DNA of 62,000 bases. Origin: Lingula anatina. Its lineage: Eukaryota; Brachiopoda; Lingulata; Lingulida; Lingulidae. The notes below the pieces were generated by a model. The model saw only the letters and a program-made list of their open reading frames with translations. It was not told where the DNA came from and searched no databases. Position 1 is the first letter of the stretch; each line of letters starts with the position of its first letter. The DNA is taken from positions 72,543 through 134,542 of the forward strand of contig NW_019774425.1 in assembly GCF_001039355.2 (NCBI RefSeq). The letters are read 5' to 3'. This document shows positions 25,201 to 38,000 of the stretch, one piece after another. The position numbers and the translations under genes were made by a program.

Positions 25201-26779
25201 GCCATTTACAGTGATATTAAAATTTGTCACTTATGAATGGGAACCGATTTGACAATCAGTGTTATTTGTGCACTGAGACATCTCTGCAGCATCTTCATTG
25301 AATAGCATTGTTCAGCCTCAGAAACGTTCATGATTACATTCATGGAAATAAACTGACCTGCCTCTTTTCAGCTATTTCATTACCAGTTCATGCATCCTTT
25401 AAAAAACAGAATGATTTAATCAGTCCACAGTGATTTGATCAGTTCATATCGTGGAAATTGTTATTAGCTTGGGGCACGATGGTGTTCTGGTCGATAGATA
25501 GCGGCATTTTGTACTGTGCATATATCAAATGTCTGATCCTGTTTTATAACGCGTTGGGGACACTTTGAGGAAGCCTTGTCACTAGTGTATTATCACAGCT
25601 ATGAAAATAGTTGCATGTTGCACTGAGATAGAATAAGAGCAAAAGAGAGCTAGCTATAGGGAAAAAGAAGACAAAGATCATGTGATTGTTTCCATTAATA
25701 AATAAGACAATGGGAAAAAAGCCCCTAGATCAGACCATCAGTGAGAATATTAAGATGTTATCGCCGACATTCTATTCCTTTGAACAGCAAAAAAAGCTTA
25801 GTCCTGTGACATATACTAGAGGTAATTGATTGGAAGAGAAAATGACATTTTTGCATCAAATATGTGTTCATTGTCATTTCACCTGACTCATCCAGTGCAG
25901 TTGAACAGAGACAGATGACACGAGCTGCAGACTGCTTTCAGCCCAGTATCCAGCAGCTTTGCTAACCACTTGTGATCTTTTAACTCTGCCTGTCGCCAAG
26001 GGTGCAGAAGGGCTGCCTATGCTATGCAATGCAAATGGGATAAGGAGAGAGGGATAATTGAACCAATTTGATAAGAGAGATATGAAAGAGGGCCATGCTG
26101 TTGCCTGTATTATAATTGTCAACATACTGATCACCTGATAGTTTCACATAATCTGGAATTATATATTTAAAACCGCATCACTGTTTGCCTTTGTTGTGAA
26201 CAGTGCTACCAGACTGTGCCACTGCAGATAGCGAAGAGCAACAATGCATCACAATTGCTGGTTCAGTTTTCAGGAAATTGTAACCATTTGAGATCCATAC
26301 ATTGAGCACTCATTGAGGACAATTGATGATTAACTCTAATGTAATGTGGACTTGACAACTTAAGAATGTACTATTCCATTAAGAGTGCTATAGGTTTTGG
26401 ATTTTACTGCTGACTGAATATTTCTGCTTCTGTTGTCTCTGTAGAGATAATTAACCGTCAAGGGACGGAGACTCTCTTCCGAAGATAAACTATGGCATTT
26501 TGGATGTAAATTACACGCAGGCTAAAAACCGTGGGTTGTTATTTCTGATAATTATTGTATATCCAAAGGCTAGTAATTTGACAGCGGTGTGATGATACGC
26601 TTGGCTAAAGGTATACCTTAAGAGGTTAAAGGAAAGCTAGGATAACACTGCTTTAGATGTAGAAGAATTAAAACACTACTGAAGGGTCATCCTTGTCCTT
26701 GGCATGGCACCCAGGATGGCTTGCTGCAGGGACATTTCCCATACTAGGGTGGATTCCAGAAATAGGGTATAAAGTCCTA

Positions 26780-26865
26780 ATGGAGAAAGAAGACGAAGAA
26801 AAAAAAACCCAAAACAAGACATTCTTGGGTCGACTGAGGAATTCTTTCAAGCGAAAGAAAAAAAG
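26780..26865 (+). CDS. Candidate alternative first exon 3
   Basis: ATG at 26780 opens 28 codons plus two bases to the donor AAAAG|GTAAAA. The peptide has an acidic/Lys start (MEKEDEEKKTQNK) and a basic amphipathic end (TFLGRLRNSFKRKKK), a composition typical of real N-termini and membrane- or nucleus-targeting segments. The leftover AG would join the T at 38001 to give Ser, continuing in the main frame as GPAGKQ. The frame upstream is open to a TAA at 26669, but no AG there gives the phase needed for an internal exon. Start context is mixed (C at -3, G at +4). This is the best of the three intronic first-exon candidates. Confidence 0.45.
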
Positions 26866-27456
26866 GTAAAAATGAAAAGATAAAAGTCTGTGTTGAACTA
26901 ATGACAGTGTTTCACAAGCACGACTGAAAGGTAACTGTAAAAGCCTGCTCACCCTGTGCCTGTATTCTTGTCATGAAGTAACCACTGATCCATCATCTCA
27001 AAGGATATCTTAAATTTATGGCATTTTAATAACTCAATCCGTCACTTCATAGTAACCATGGATTCCTTAATCTAGTTTATTTGTATGCTAAAATGTGTCC
27101 ATTCCTGCTGACAGAATGACAGAATATTAGCATGACAAGGAAAATTTGATGAATAAGTTCTCTTGTTTCTTGTGCTTACATAATGTAGTTTGCATATTCC
27201 CTATTTTAGCTTTATGTGGCATTTTACAGTGTATCACTTTTCCATATTGTTTGTATAGAAATGTGTGCACCAGTGCCTGTACATATGTATATGGGTGTGT
27301 TGTCATTAGGGAGGGGAGCCATACATATTCACTTAAGCGCATTGGTGTGCTCTTTAAAAAAAGAGGTGACCAGTAAGAATGAAGAGACCCATGCCATGGT
27401 ATTGTATTTTAAGGGCCTGTTAGATATCATTATCCCAAATCATTTGTTATAGGACG

Positions 27457-27545
27457 TATTCCCAATGAAACTATCGTTCTACATAGATCGATCCAATTGA
27501 TCCAGCTCCACAAGGACTCTTGCTGAATGCAATCAGATTAACAGA
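27457..27545. mobile_element. GATCGATC foldback element, half copy D
   Basis: ATTCCCAATGAAACTATCGT and TAGATCGATCCAA match the left arm of copy C, followed by the inner CTTGCTGAATGCAATCAG motif. The right arm is missing, so this is a truncated member. Confidence 0.5.
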
Positions 27546-29939
27546 ACCGATTGACACGCCTCTTCGAACAGCTAGGGGTGATTTACTTTCACATGAGCAC
27601 ATCTTTTTGTCATGGTGCCGTGGTTTAAAACGGTGTTTTTGCTACCATTACTTTCAGAATCCTTCTTTCCTTTTAAAAAAATCTATGTGAATTTTGGGTT
27701 AGCTAGTGTACCTTGTAACTCTGGCAATTGTTTTGCACCTGTTGCTTTAGCTTATAATGGAATAATCCTTTAGCTTAATCATGCCAAGCCTCAAACACTT
27801 AATATTAATGAGAAAAACCTTGTTATGATGTGCTTGTTTCACCATTATTACTGTCTATATTACCATTGCCTCCATCCTGTCAGCAGCTGGGGAAGTAATA
27901 TATGATTTGGATTAAAATGTTTGGAAAATAATAAATATAGTGTACTTTTACAGTAATAATTTAATGACAGCAATTAATTCAAATGATAGTAAGTAATTTT
28001 AATTGAGAAGTATGCAGCCATGTTCTTTCAAAGACATATGTAGCTAATGAAGTAAAAAAACTGCTTTGTTAAATTAAGTTTCTTAGTTTTCTTACTTTAG
28101 CAGGACAGATTCACACAATTTTTGTTTTAAGAAATAAAAATGCAAAATAAAAATTGTGAGAATAACCCGAAGTGACAGTTGAGTCCATATTCAAATCACC
28201 ATGAACTTAACTAAGTTCAATTTCCATTGCCTATATCAATGCACTAGTCCATATGAAATGGAAAATCAACAAAGCAATAAGCAGTGCATTACGTCTTATG
28301 ATATTCAGACACATTGTGATTTTTTCACACTTGTGTAGTGAAAGTAAATTAATCACCTAAAGTGTATATTAATAAGCCAGTCTTAGGGCCCAGGGAACAA
28401 CTTGAGAGAATTGATGTATTTATTGTCGTTTAACGGGTCAACGATGACGTGTCTTGGGAGGAAGGTCATTAGGAGGTACAGGGGGCACTGTATTCAAAAG
28501 GTGAACAGATCACGTGAGGAAGGGAAACGATCATTCAAAGTTGAGCTACGCTACTGTACGGATATTCCAGTTTATTCCAAGTAAAAGTTTTTGTATAAAA
28601 ACATTTGTATAAAGACAGGGTTTGATTATGCGTTATACAATTATCAAATTCATATAAGTACGAACTGTACCGGAATTGGAATTAGGCTATGCGAGAAATC
28701 TAACTGGTGACGGAGCAAACGTTTGTATGTAATATTGTATCGTCTGTACACAGGCAGAGGCACATCGACTCATTCCTATTTATAAATAAAGGATTTGATG
28801 TTTGAAGATGAAGTGGTTTTATTCGTTGAGAGTTATTAGATGATAAATAATTTATATACGTTTAAGCGAATTAGAATATAACAGCTTTTATTGTTAACTT
28901 TAAGTAAGAGAAGTAACATGTTGATTAACTCTGGAATATTGGTGCATGTTACCTTGGTTATAAACAGGTACATTTCTCCAAATGAAAACATAATGAGTGT
29001 CTACACGTCTTGGTGTGCCGACTTCACACTGACAGTCATTGGGTACGTACTTAAAATAACTTGCAATGTTAGGCAAGGCATTGTGTAATTAAGTGGTGTT
29101 AAGACTGCTGGATTTAATCTATGAAAGAAAATTGCAATAGTGCTAGCCTAAACTAGACTGGGGCTTGTTTTAGGAGAGAAAAATTATAGCCAACTTTCAC
29201 CTTCAAGAAATGAGAGTAGTCTAATCAGATAAAACACTGTGCCCATTTTATGAAAGGAAAGATATGGCGAATATTTCAGAAAAAAAAAAATTTTACCTAA
29301 ATGGACCAGCTACTATGGATTTATCTACTGAAAATAAACCAAATTTTAGACCAGTTTTCATGCTCAAATCTTTTGTGAAACCAGGTCTGTATTGTCATTC
29401 TAAAATTGTTATTTTCAGTAAAGAAACTTTTAAAAAAGAAGACAACCTTATATGGATTTGCTATATACGGTAGCCGTCATATTATTCCTATCACAAAGAT
29501 GCAACCATCTCACATACCTGAAAGAGACCTTGAACCTTCTTTATCACAGTACCTCTTTGATACACTAAGCAGCACAGATATGTTAATACATATAGGTTAA
29601 TTGCATCTGAGCAACTATTATTTTCCTCTATTTGGTACTCCATTACCAAGAATGGAGCTGTTCTTTTCTGAGATCACCCCACCACTGAATCAATTTTCCA
29701 AAAATATGCAAATTTCTTGTTAGTTCAATTTTTTAAAGAAAATGGTGGGATTTAACTATTAAAGCAGATTGGTCCTTGTGAGGTATATTAGGATCAGTGA
29801 CAAGGAGGGTCATGTTTTTCACACATAGGATCGAGACCTTTTTTGACATTAACTCATAGACCTCAGCGTTCTTACAAGATTATGATAATGATAATTAAAT
29901 ATGGGGGGGGTTAAAATAAATTTAGACTCCCCTAAACTA

Positions 29940-30770
29940 TATCATAGATTTTTATATACAGACGATGTAAGTGGCTGTATTTATACTGATTGGTCTGCCT
30001 GTCCGCATTGTCGCTGTTGCTGTGAGATAGATGACGTTCGCCCAATAACTGCCAAATCATATTTTTGTTTTACTTTAAATTTACTAGGTGGCTTTGTTTG
30101 GTAAAGAGTCAGGTTGCTTTCAAAAATTGGCATGATCAGTATATATTTACAGTAATTATTCTGTTTTTTTTTTTTTTTTTTTAACAATTTTGACACTTGC
30201 CCCATAACTTCCAAACCCTTTTTTTACTTTAAATTTACTGAGTGGCTTTGTTTGACAAGAGGCAGGTTGCCTTTGAAATTGGCATGATTAGTTTACATTT
30301 ACGGTAATAATTCTGGTTTTTTTTTCTTTTTCTTTTTTTTTTTTTTTTTGCACCATTTTGGTGACGTTCGCCCCATAACTGTCAAACCCTATTTTTGTTT
30401 TATTTTAAATTACCTAAGTGACTTTGTTTGGTAAAGAGACAGGTTGCTTTCAAAAATTAGCATTATAGGTTTACATTTATGGTAATTAATTTTTTTTTTA
30501 AATTTATTTGTGAAATTTTCATTTTTCACACATTAGCATTTTCAGTGGCTTTTATATCCCATGGAACTGGATCACTTGCTAGTTTTTCAGTATCCATGTT
30601 ACCTGTAGTACATAATGTAAAAGGGTAAGAGTGAATATGTCATTTTAAAGCATTACGTAACAGTGCACTTTTTTCTGTATAATGTCTGAACATTTGACAG
30701 CTTTGCTGCCTTGTTTCCTGTATGGTGTCTGTATATTTGCCAGCTTTACTGTCTAGTTTAAGTAGTTACA
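29940..30770. mobile_element. Pearl-like composite element, copy 1
   Basis: It has three tandem subrepeats starting at 30033, 30192 and 30363 (159 and 171 base spacing). Each has GACGTTCGCCCCATAACT, a T-rich ACTTTAAATTTACT, GTGGCTTTGTTTGGTAAAGA, CAGGTTGCTTTCAAAAATTGG and then a poly-T tract. A unique tail (30505-30760) follows that is shared with 9190-9460. Tandem cores of about 160 bp inside a small element are the hallmark of oyster pearl elements, usually placed with Helitron-like transposons. The family assignment is inferred from this architecture, not from sequence comparison. Confidence 0.5.
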
Positions 30771-31049
30771 ACCAGAAATTAATGATTTATTGAAACCTAT
30801 TTATCTGTTGTGTCACTGCCAATCAGTAAAACTGACCTCACTGGGCCATATGCATTTTATGTTTGATTTCTAACATTCTAGACTTCTTTTTTCAGACTCT
30901 ATTATTAAAAGACTAAGTGTTGTGTCATATTTCATGTGGATGGATGGAAACTTGCTAATAAGAAAGATAAGATGCCAATAGTGTCTTGAATGCGAGCATT
31001 TATCTAATAGGTCATATAATATTTATCATAAGCTGGATTCATTATAAAT

Positions 31050-31160
31050 TGAAAACAGTGTGGGACTCGAACATGTGCTTGTAACGGAATGATAGGTCTG
31101 ATATGCAGAGTTTATTGCTTTAGATCTACAACTTAAACAAGCCATACTTCTCTCTCTTAA
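31050..31160 (-). repeat. tRNA-derived SINE-like fragment
   Basis: On the minus strand, GTTCGAGTCCC (31062-31072 complement) matches a tRNA T-arm/B box. It is preceded at roughly the right distance by a degenerate A-box-like segment and a cloverleaf-sized interval. Pairing is too poor for a functional tRNA, so a decayed SINE head is more likely. Confidence 0.3.
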
Positions 31161-34127
31161 AGGATAATTAGCAGGGGGTAAAAAGTTCAACAGGTTGTTT
31201 TTGATGAAGATGGATGGTTGCAATTATCAGATTCCCTTGTTAGTTTCATTAATACTTGGAATAGAATAATTAAGATATTCAGAGGAACATGGGATCCCAG
31301 TGTTTTGGTGTTGATGCTTTTGTCATATGGATTTGAGATTGAGAATTCTCATGTGATATATATAATGTTCTAAAAAAAAAATCAAAAATAGTATTTTGCA
31401 CACTGTATAGAAAAGTGCATATTTTTACAGCACTTTTAGCCATCACCAGAGAACAACTGAGTTCACCTTTGATTCACCTTAATTGAGGACAGTGTATTAT
31501 TCAATTAGCTTTGTTTCAAGATGAATCCTGGTACCAGCATGTGCACTTTTTAAATAGGAAATCCAATGTCAGTTTGATATCTATTGTTGGATGATTTTGA
31601 TGGAGCATTTTTTTCCATAATTTTTGCTTACAAACTCTATTTATATTATACATATGTATGTGTAGCTCCACGTCAGTGTTTCCACATACAAGCACTAGTC
31701 TACTGTCCCTGGGGTCTAGTCTGTCAGTAAAAGTAAAGGTTACTGGCTAGAAGGGACAGTTATATTTTGCCTATTCTGGAAGTGAAGACAACCAGTATAC
31801 TTAATTTGAGTAAAAAAAGAAAAACTATGAGAAAAATTCTCTGAATCATTAGCATATTAATTCATATATTATTTATTGTAATTTGTTAGGAATGGTAAGT
31901 TTTGAATTTTTTTTTTAATTTTGTATAAAAATGACCACCTAGCATTGATTATGAAGATTCATCAGGTTCACAGTGAAGCATTATTAGAAACAAATTGTTA
32001 CTGAACTTGTGAAAGTCATTGTCATATATTAACCAAAATTTATTATTTATTGGCTATATGTAATTGATACCTTGAAGGGGAACAAGCTGTCATGTAACTG
32101 ATTGTATAAAAGCTTTTGAAAAGTCTGCAACACAATTATCAATAATAAAAAAATCGATTCCGTCTTAGCCGTCTCTAAGAGATTTGATCTTATGCTTGAG
32201 AGACCCAAGATTGAGTGCCATAAATAAAAGCATTATTACCCAAGTCAATTTCTAACACACTAATAATAGCTGGCAATTTCAACTTCATCCCCAAGTTGAC
32301 CTTAGGTCCTACACATTTGGCTGATTTAGCAGCCTTTATATTATGTTTTATCAATTTCCAGTTGCTGGCTCATCATTTCTGACCTGAGGTGCAGGCAGTG
32401 TTGAGTGTCAAAATAACTGGCTGGCTAGATAAATATAATAGATATTTTGTTTGGAAAAAACTGATAACAGAGGTGGATTGAGAAAGGCAGAGGGGACACT
32501 TGTTGCTACCCACGTCTCTTGGTCCCCCTTGATGGACACATTTGATGCCCCTGCGCTGCTTGTGCTCCTTAAAAAAATTTATATGTAAACATGGTGGGCA
32601 AAGCTCCTCTGATTTGCCAGTGTTATATCATTCCACAAACTTTATGGGGTTTGCATCTTTGATTGCTCTGTAGTCTTGGGAACTTTGATTGAGATGATAC
32701 TAGGGGAATAATGGGAATTTACATAATAGAATTATGTTTTGCATTTATCTATTTCAGTCATTTATTGATTTTGTTTAGCAGAAATTCTTCAGCACTTCTT
32801 TCAGTGGTAAAGCTTGAGATGGGGAGAACATACAGTACTGCCTTTTGGAACAAAATTAAGAATTTTCCTTACATCTTTATATGAAAGACATAAGGTCAAA
32901 TGTAAAGGTGAAAATTTTATAAAATATGTTGAAGTAGTCATGATACAAGTGACAAATTGTTTGGCATGGAGAACAACTGAAACGGTGTCATTTCAGGTCT
33001 ATGATAATTACAGGAACCAGTTCAGGAACATGCTAAAAGGGTAATTTCTCCTATATCGTGAGTTACAGGCCATTATGGGGAAACAACATAATTTCAAATA
33101 TCTGTTGACAATTAGTTTTCATCATTTATAAATACTCAGTATGTAATATCAAATTTGTCATTATGACTTATAATGTATCTATTCCACCTTTCTCAAAAAT
33201 TGAATTCATGAAGGGTATGTTCTACGGAGAAAAAAAGATACACAGTTTCAAATCAATAATTGAATTCATCAAGTAACAGCAGTCATTCAATTTTACATAT
33301 TCTACAATGTCAAGGAATTCATTGTATTTTCTGTCACGGAATAAAATTTGTCATTTAAGTTTTCCATATTGAAAGATGAGATAGAGATGAGACATTAAGG
33401 AGTTATGTAACCTTGGTCTCCATTGTCTGTACTTGAAAGAAACTGCAGGGATGTCTGTATTTCATCAAACTATTTTATGTCAACTTTGGTTAGTTTTGTA
33501 TTTTACTAATATGCAGTTATGTACAGTTTCGAAATCACGTGAGTGATAATTGTTTTTGGTGATTTGTAAATCATGGGATTGAACACAAATTGATTTCTCA
33601 ATTTGCATGCCAACTTATAGGTATTATATGTAATCTGTTTCATTATACAGACATTATGTGTCTGTATAAGTATTCTGATCATTGCATTTGTCCGAGTTGT
33701 CATTGTTGCCATCCGACACTTCTTTTGTTCAACTGCTAATTGCCAATTTAAATTAACTTACTTTGTTTAGTGAAAATGCAGATTCTTTTTGAAAATGGGC
33801 TTGTTCAGATTATTTTGATATTTAAATATATATAGTGCCAATAATTTGTCAGAGAATATATATTATATTTTCACCTGTATAGCCTCATTCCCTTATGAAG
33901 ATGTTCTGCTAGACATCGAAATATTGGAGGTAAAAATGATCTCAATATTAGCTGTTGACTGAAGAAAAATCACATCATTCAGAAATAATTTGCATGTCTT
34001 TTAGCAACATTTGCTCCATAAGAACCAAACCTTGTTTTTGTTTACTACAAACATACAGTATATCCGTTTGGTAAAAAGCTATGTTCCTGTAAAAAAAACA
34101 GCATGATCAAATTATTCTTCCATAGTT

Positions 34128-34132
<5 letters not shown>

Positions 34133-34204
<72 letters not shown>
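34133..34204. repeat. (AT)n microsatellite
   Basis: About 36 uninterrupted AT units; self-complementary and able to extrude as a cruciform. Confidence 0.95.
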
Positions 34205-34207
<3 letters not shown>

Positions 34208-34337
34208 TTTTGTGACTTTTGTCCCATAATGGCGTTACTGTAATTTTATATCACATCCATTTTGTGTGGCTTTGTTTGATAAAAATGTGCATGTTTCTTT
34301 TAAGATTTTACATGATAAGATTATTTTTACAAAAGTT

Positions 34338-34338
34338 A

Positions 34339-34373
<35 letters not shown>
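34338..34373. repeat. (ATT)n microsatellite
   Basis: About 12 ATT units within the degenerate pearl-like element. Confidence 0.9.
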
Positions 34374-36364
34374 GCATGTTTTAAGTATATATTTTGGCAT
34401 ATAGTGCCAAACCTTAGCTAGGTTTTACTTGAAAATTGAGAAAATGTTAAAATAGTAAGTTTAATGAAAAAGATATGTTTTAGAAAGCCGGTACAGGTAT
34501 ACTGTTCACAAAGCTGGTCACTAAATATTGAAAAGTTGGAAAATATTTTTGATGTTATGTTACAAAGGAGCAAAGGGAGAGACTTCTATTTTGATAAGTC
34601 TGTATTAGCAAGCTTTGCTGTCTAGTTTTATTTCATGGCACTAAGTAGATGCAATCTAACCTTTTCAGAAATAATGACTGTAAATAGTATTTGTCTCCTG
34701 AACTCATTTTGTTGCAGTAATCATGAAGTCATGTAATATGTACAGGGTACTTAACTTCTCGGAAATTGGAACGTGCACGATCATGTGCCTCCAGAATCCA
34801 CTCTGCTATCTAGTTGACTTGGTGATATTGTCTGAATGATTGAATGGCAAACTAATTTCAAGCCTTCTGTCAGGAACATCAGGACTATAGATGTTGGTCT
34901 CAGGCTTATCTGCCCCTGTTTTAATTCCATTTGTTTACATTTATCAGGTGGAAATTCACATCAAAAGTAGCTACCAATTTCAAGGGGGGGGGGGAGTTGT
35001 TAGAACACCCAGTTTGAGAGATATGGCATAGAACCCAGATCAAATTTTGATACAGAAGGAACCTGTCCAACCCGTCCAACACCCCCCCCTCCCCTCCTCC
35101 CCTGAGTCAATGGAGTTGGGAACTAACCTTTCTATAGCGATTCAACACACAATAAAACCTGATATGCATAAACTAATCTTTGCTTCCTATCTCCCATGCA
35201 TAACAACATTACTAGTGAATAATCCAGTCATTTAAGATGAAAAAGGTCCTGGGGATGAAGAACGCAAATTTTTTGTAATGAGAAAGAGAAGTCGAAAATC
35301 AACTTAATCTTGTTGTCTTTTTGCAGTGCCAAGGAAAATTGTTCCCACTACCAAGAACATTGTTAGATTATTTCAACTTTGATCCAACTGAAAATACATC
35401 TAGCAACTGACCGATGTTATGGTCTCAACCTTAGTAAAAGGTCTCAGATTGAGACCGCAACATTGGCCAGTGGGTAAATGTAAGTTCCAGTATCAAAGTT
35501 TTACATATTTCTCAACACATAGAATATTCTGTAATCTGTGTTTGACATCAAACCATGTGATCCTTCAGTACTTCAAATATTTATTCACTTTTAGAATCAC
35601 ACTTTAATTTAAGAAAAGGTTCATTGATATTTTTAAAGAATGGAAGAAATGTAGAGTACAAAGGGAGTTCTGGAGCAGGTGCCTCTTTTATTAGGAAATT
35701 TCTAGATTTAGTTTTCCAAAAGGAGAGAGAAGACCCACAAGAATGGGATGTGACATGTACTCCCATACTGCTAAATGCCCACAATTGCATTGTGTCCAAG
35801 TAATAAAAGTTATATATCAGCTATAAGATTGCATTGGAAGTGGGCAGGAGGCTTGATCGAAACTTTTTTGCCCCCCATATATGGCTTCAAATGCTAACTG
35901 TACACCAACTGCACATCTCGCGTGTTAAATTTGGCATGAAGAATATGAGTCTCCTGAGGTAGCATTTGTAGGCTTACTGTTTCATTGGGGTTCAAATTTT
36001 AGTGCATATATATTTTTTTACCCTTGTCAAATATACTGTCCCCTTGGTCAACCAAGCATTGGCTGGTCTCCAATGAGTGCTCATGTGCATAAAGAATTAA
36101 CCACCTGTTGCCAAGGTCTTCCTTGTAAGCTGCTTTACATGGAAAAAATAAGTCTGTTCTGGTATGAAGATGATAGCTTAATGTATCTTTGTGGTACATG
36201 ATAGGTATATATATTGTGTTTTTGCTAGTTATACAAAAGGTTTATGAGCTTAATAGGTGAATGAACCATATTTGAGATTGAAAGTGATCTTTGTGGTATC
36301 TTGTAATTATCTTTAGAAAATTGGGGAAACCTCTGCCCTCTAAACCTTGCTTTGAAATTGTGAC

Positions 36365-36636
36365 NNNNNNNNNNNNNNNNNNNNNNNNNNNNNNNNNNNN
36401 NNNNNNNNNNNNNNNNNNNNNNNNNNNNNNNNNNNNNNNNNNNNNNNNNNNNNNNNNNNNNNNNNNNNNNNNNNNNNNNNNNNNNNNNNNNNNNNNNNNN
36501 NNNNNNNNNNNNNNNNNNNNNNNNNNNNNNNNNNNNNNNNNNNNNNNNNNNNNNNNNNNNNNNNNNNNNNNNNNNNNNNNNNNNNNNNNNNNNNNNNNNN
36601 NNNNNNNNNNNNNNNNNNNNNNNNNNNNNNNNNNNN
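36365..36636. other. Assembly gap, 272 N
   Basis: Sized gap. The 100 bases on its left (from 36262) and the 85 on its right (from 36640) are diverged copies of one another, both starting GAACCATATTTGAG.TTGAA. The gap therefore lies inside a tandem repeat. Confidence 0.95.
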
Positions 36637-36955
36637 TTGTGAACCATATTTGAGGTTGAAAGTGATCTTACTTGTGATATCTTATAATTGTCTTTAACAA
36701 ATCTTGTTTTGAAAATGTGATGTTATCATTGTTCATTGTTTTTTATATATTGTTTAATTATTATTATTATTATTCAAAAGAATCCACTGCATCGATCTCA
36801 TTATTTGGTCCTTTGCTCAAGATAGGTAATGTATGAAACAAATATTCAAGAAGTGCTGTTCAGATTGGTTCAAATAAAACATCAGGTTGCAGACACTTGA
36901 TTGCAATTCCACCCTGCAATCCCATCTGTCAGCTAGGATCTTAACCGGTCATATC

Positions 36956-36958
<3 letters not shown>

Positions 36959-37012
<54 letters not shown>
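36959..37012. repeat. (GT)n microsatellite
   Basis: About 27 uninterrupted GT units. Confidence 0.95.
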
Positions 37013-37016
<4 letters not shown>

Positions 37017-38000
37017 CAATAAAGTCTCTGATTCTTCAAATAGGACTGAAATATTTGAAAACTGATCTAAATGTGGCAATACTGGTTTCTTTACAGTTTT
37101 GAGAGGTAACACTGCACTAAATAAAAACAATTACTGTCTGGAGTAGATATGTGCTCAAAGTACGTTGTTACAAGTCAAGTTATTCAATGCAAGTTTTGAT
37201 TGAAACTTTCAGTAAGTCATGTTTGAAATGGTTTTAAGTGGTACGTAATCAAAATTTTCTCCCTAGCCCACCTCTCCTTTCTCTTCCATTCTTGGTATGC
37301 CTACAGTCTGTATCATCTAGTTAAATATTGTTTTCTATGGATGTTGCCATTTTGGTTTAAAGCAGAGTTGAGAAAAGATTCAACATTTAATTTATGTTCT
37401 TTTGATATCCAAAATGTACATTCAAGCATACATAACCATGTGCTATTAGGCCAAAAGACGTGCACATTTTATTTAAGAATTAACCAAACGCTAGACAATT
37501 AAACTAATTTGTTCAGGCCATGTTCAGTTTAAATAAAGAGTGTGGACTTTTCACCTTATGGTTATTGATTCAAAGCTAATATCAACTTGAACATGTTTAT
37601 GATCAACAGTGATTAGACCCCGCCTTTCACAGTCCAATAATACATATTTGCAAAATGGTGTTCCTTTTCAACAAGGGTCTTTAAAACTGAGAACAGCAGG
37701 AGATAATTTTACCACATGATTCCATTAAAAAATAATATATTGATTGATGTTTACATTGTGTGAACTCTCTTCATGTCTTAAATATTTCCCTCTTGAATCA
37801 TAAAGTACATTTAATTGAAAATGGTATCTGATTCTTGTGAAAAATGTCACATTAGTTTGTACCAGCATGTGTCCCCTTAAAAAATGGACCTCATTGTAAA
37901 CAACCTGAGAAAGTTGCCTCATTTCAGCACGTCTGTGTCCTCCTTGTGTGACATTACTTTCTGTGCAAATCTCATGGTTTCTGTAATGAATGTTTTCTAG

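Larger units (their letters stand above)
33620..34650. mobile_element. Pearl-like composite element, copy 2 (degenerate)
   Basis: Diverged relative of 29940-30770. Units near 34008 and 34212 keep CCATAA, GGCTTTGTTTG.TAAAA and GCATGAT motifs, and the tail near 34608-34632 keeps AGCAAGCTTTGCTGTCTAGTTT. Long (AT)n and (ATT)n tracts sit inside it where copy 1 has poly-T, as is common for microsatellites nested in this kind of element. Confidence 0.4.
14517..38000 (+). other. Intron 3 (23.5 kb)
   Basis: Begins GTGAGT and ends TTTTCTAG. It holds most repeats of the window: ATT, GT, GA and AT microsatellites, two foldback copies, an exact 81 bp repeat pair, a 21 bp palindrome, pearl-like elements, a SINE-like fragment, a 272-base N gap, and two candidate alternative first exons (21235-21335 and 26780-26865). 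Between these I see nothing coding. Confidence 0.65.

Noticed and set aside
25874-26134. 86-codon minus-strand open frame in a less AT-rich patch
   Set aside because: No recognisable motif, no splice or promoter context. Could be a worn element but nothing supports a gene.
26768-26774. TATAAAG just before the candidate first exon at 26780
   Set aside because: Only 6 bases upstream of the ATG, too close to act as its TATA box.
32465-32570. CAGAGGTGGATTGAG, resembling the hAT-like terminus
   Set aside because: No matching right end found nearby, so no third copy was called.
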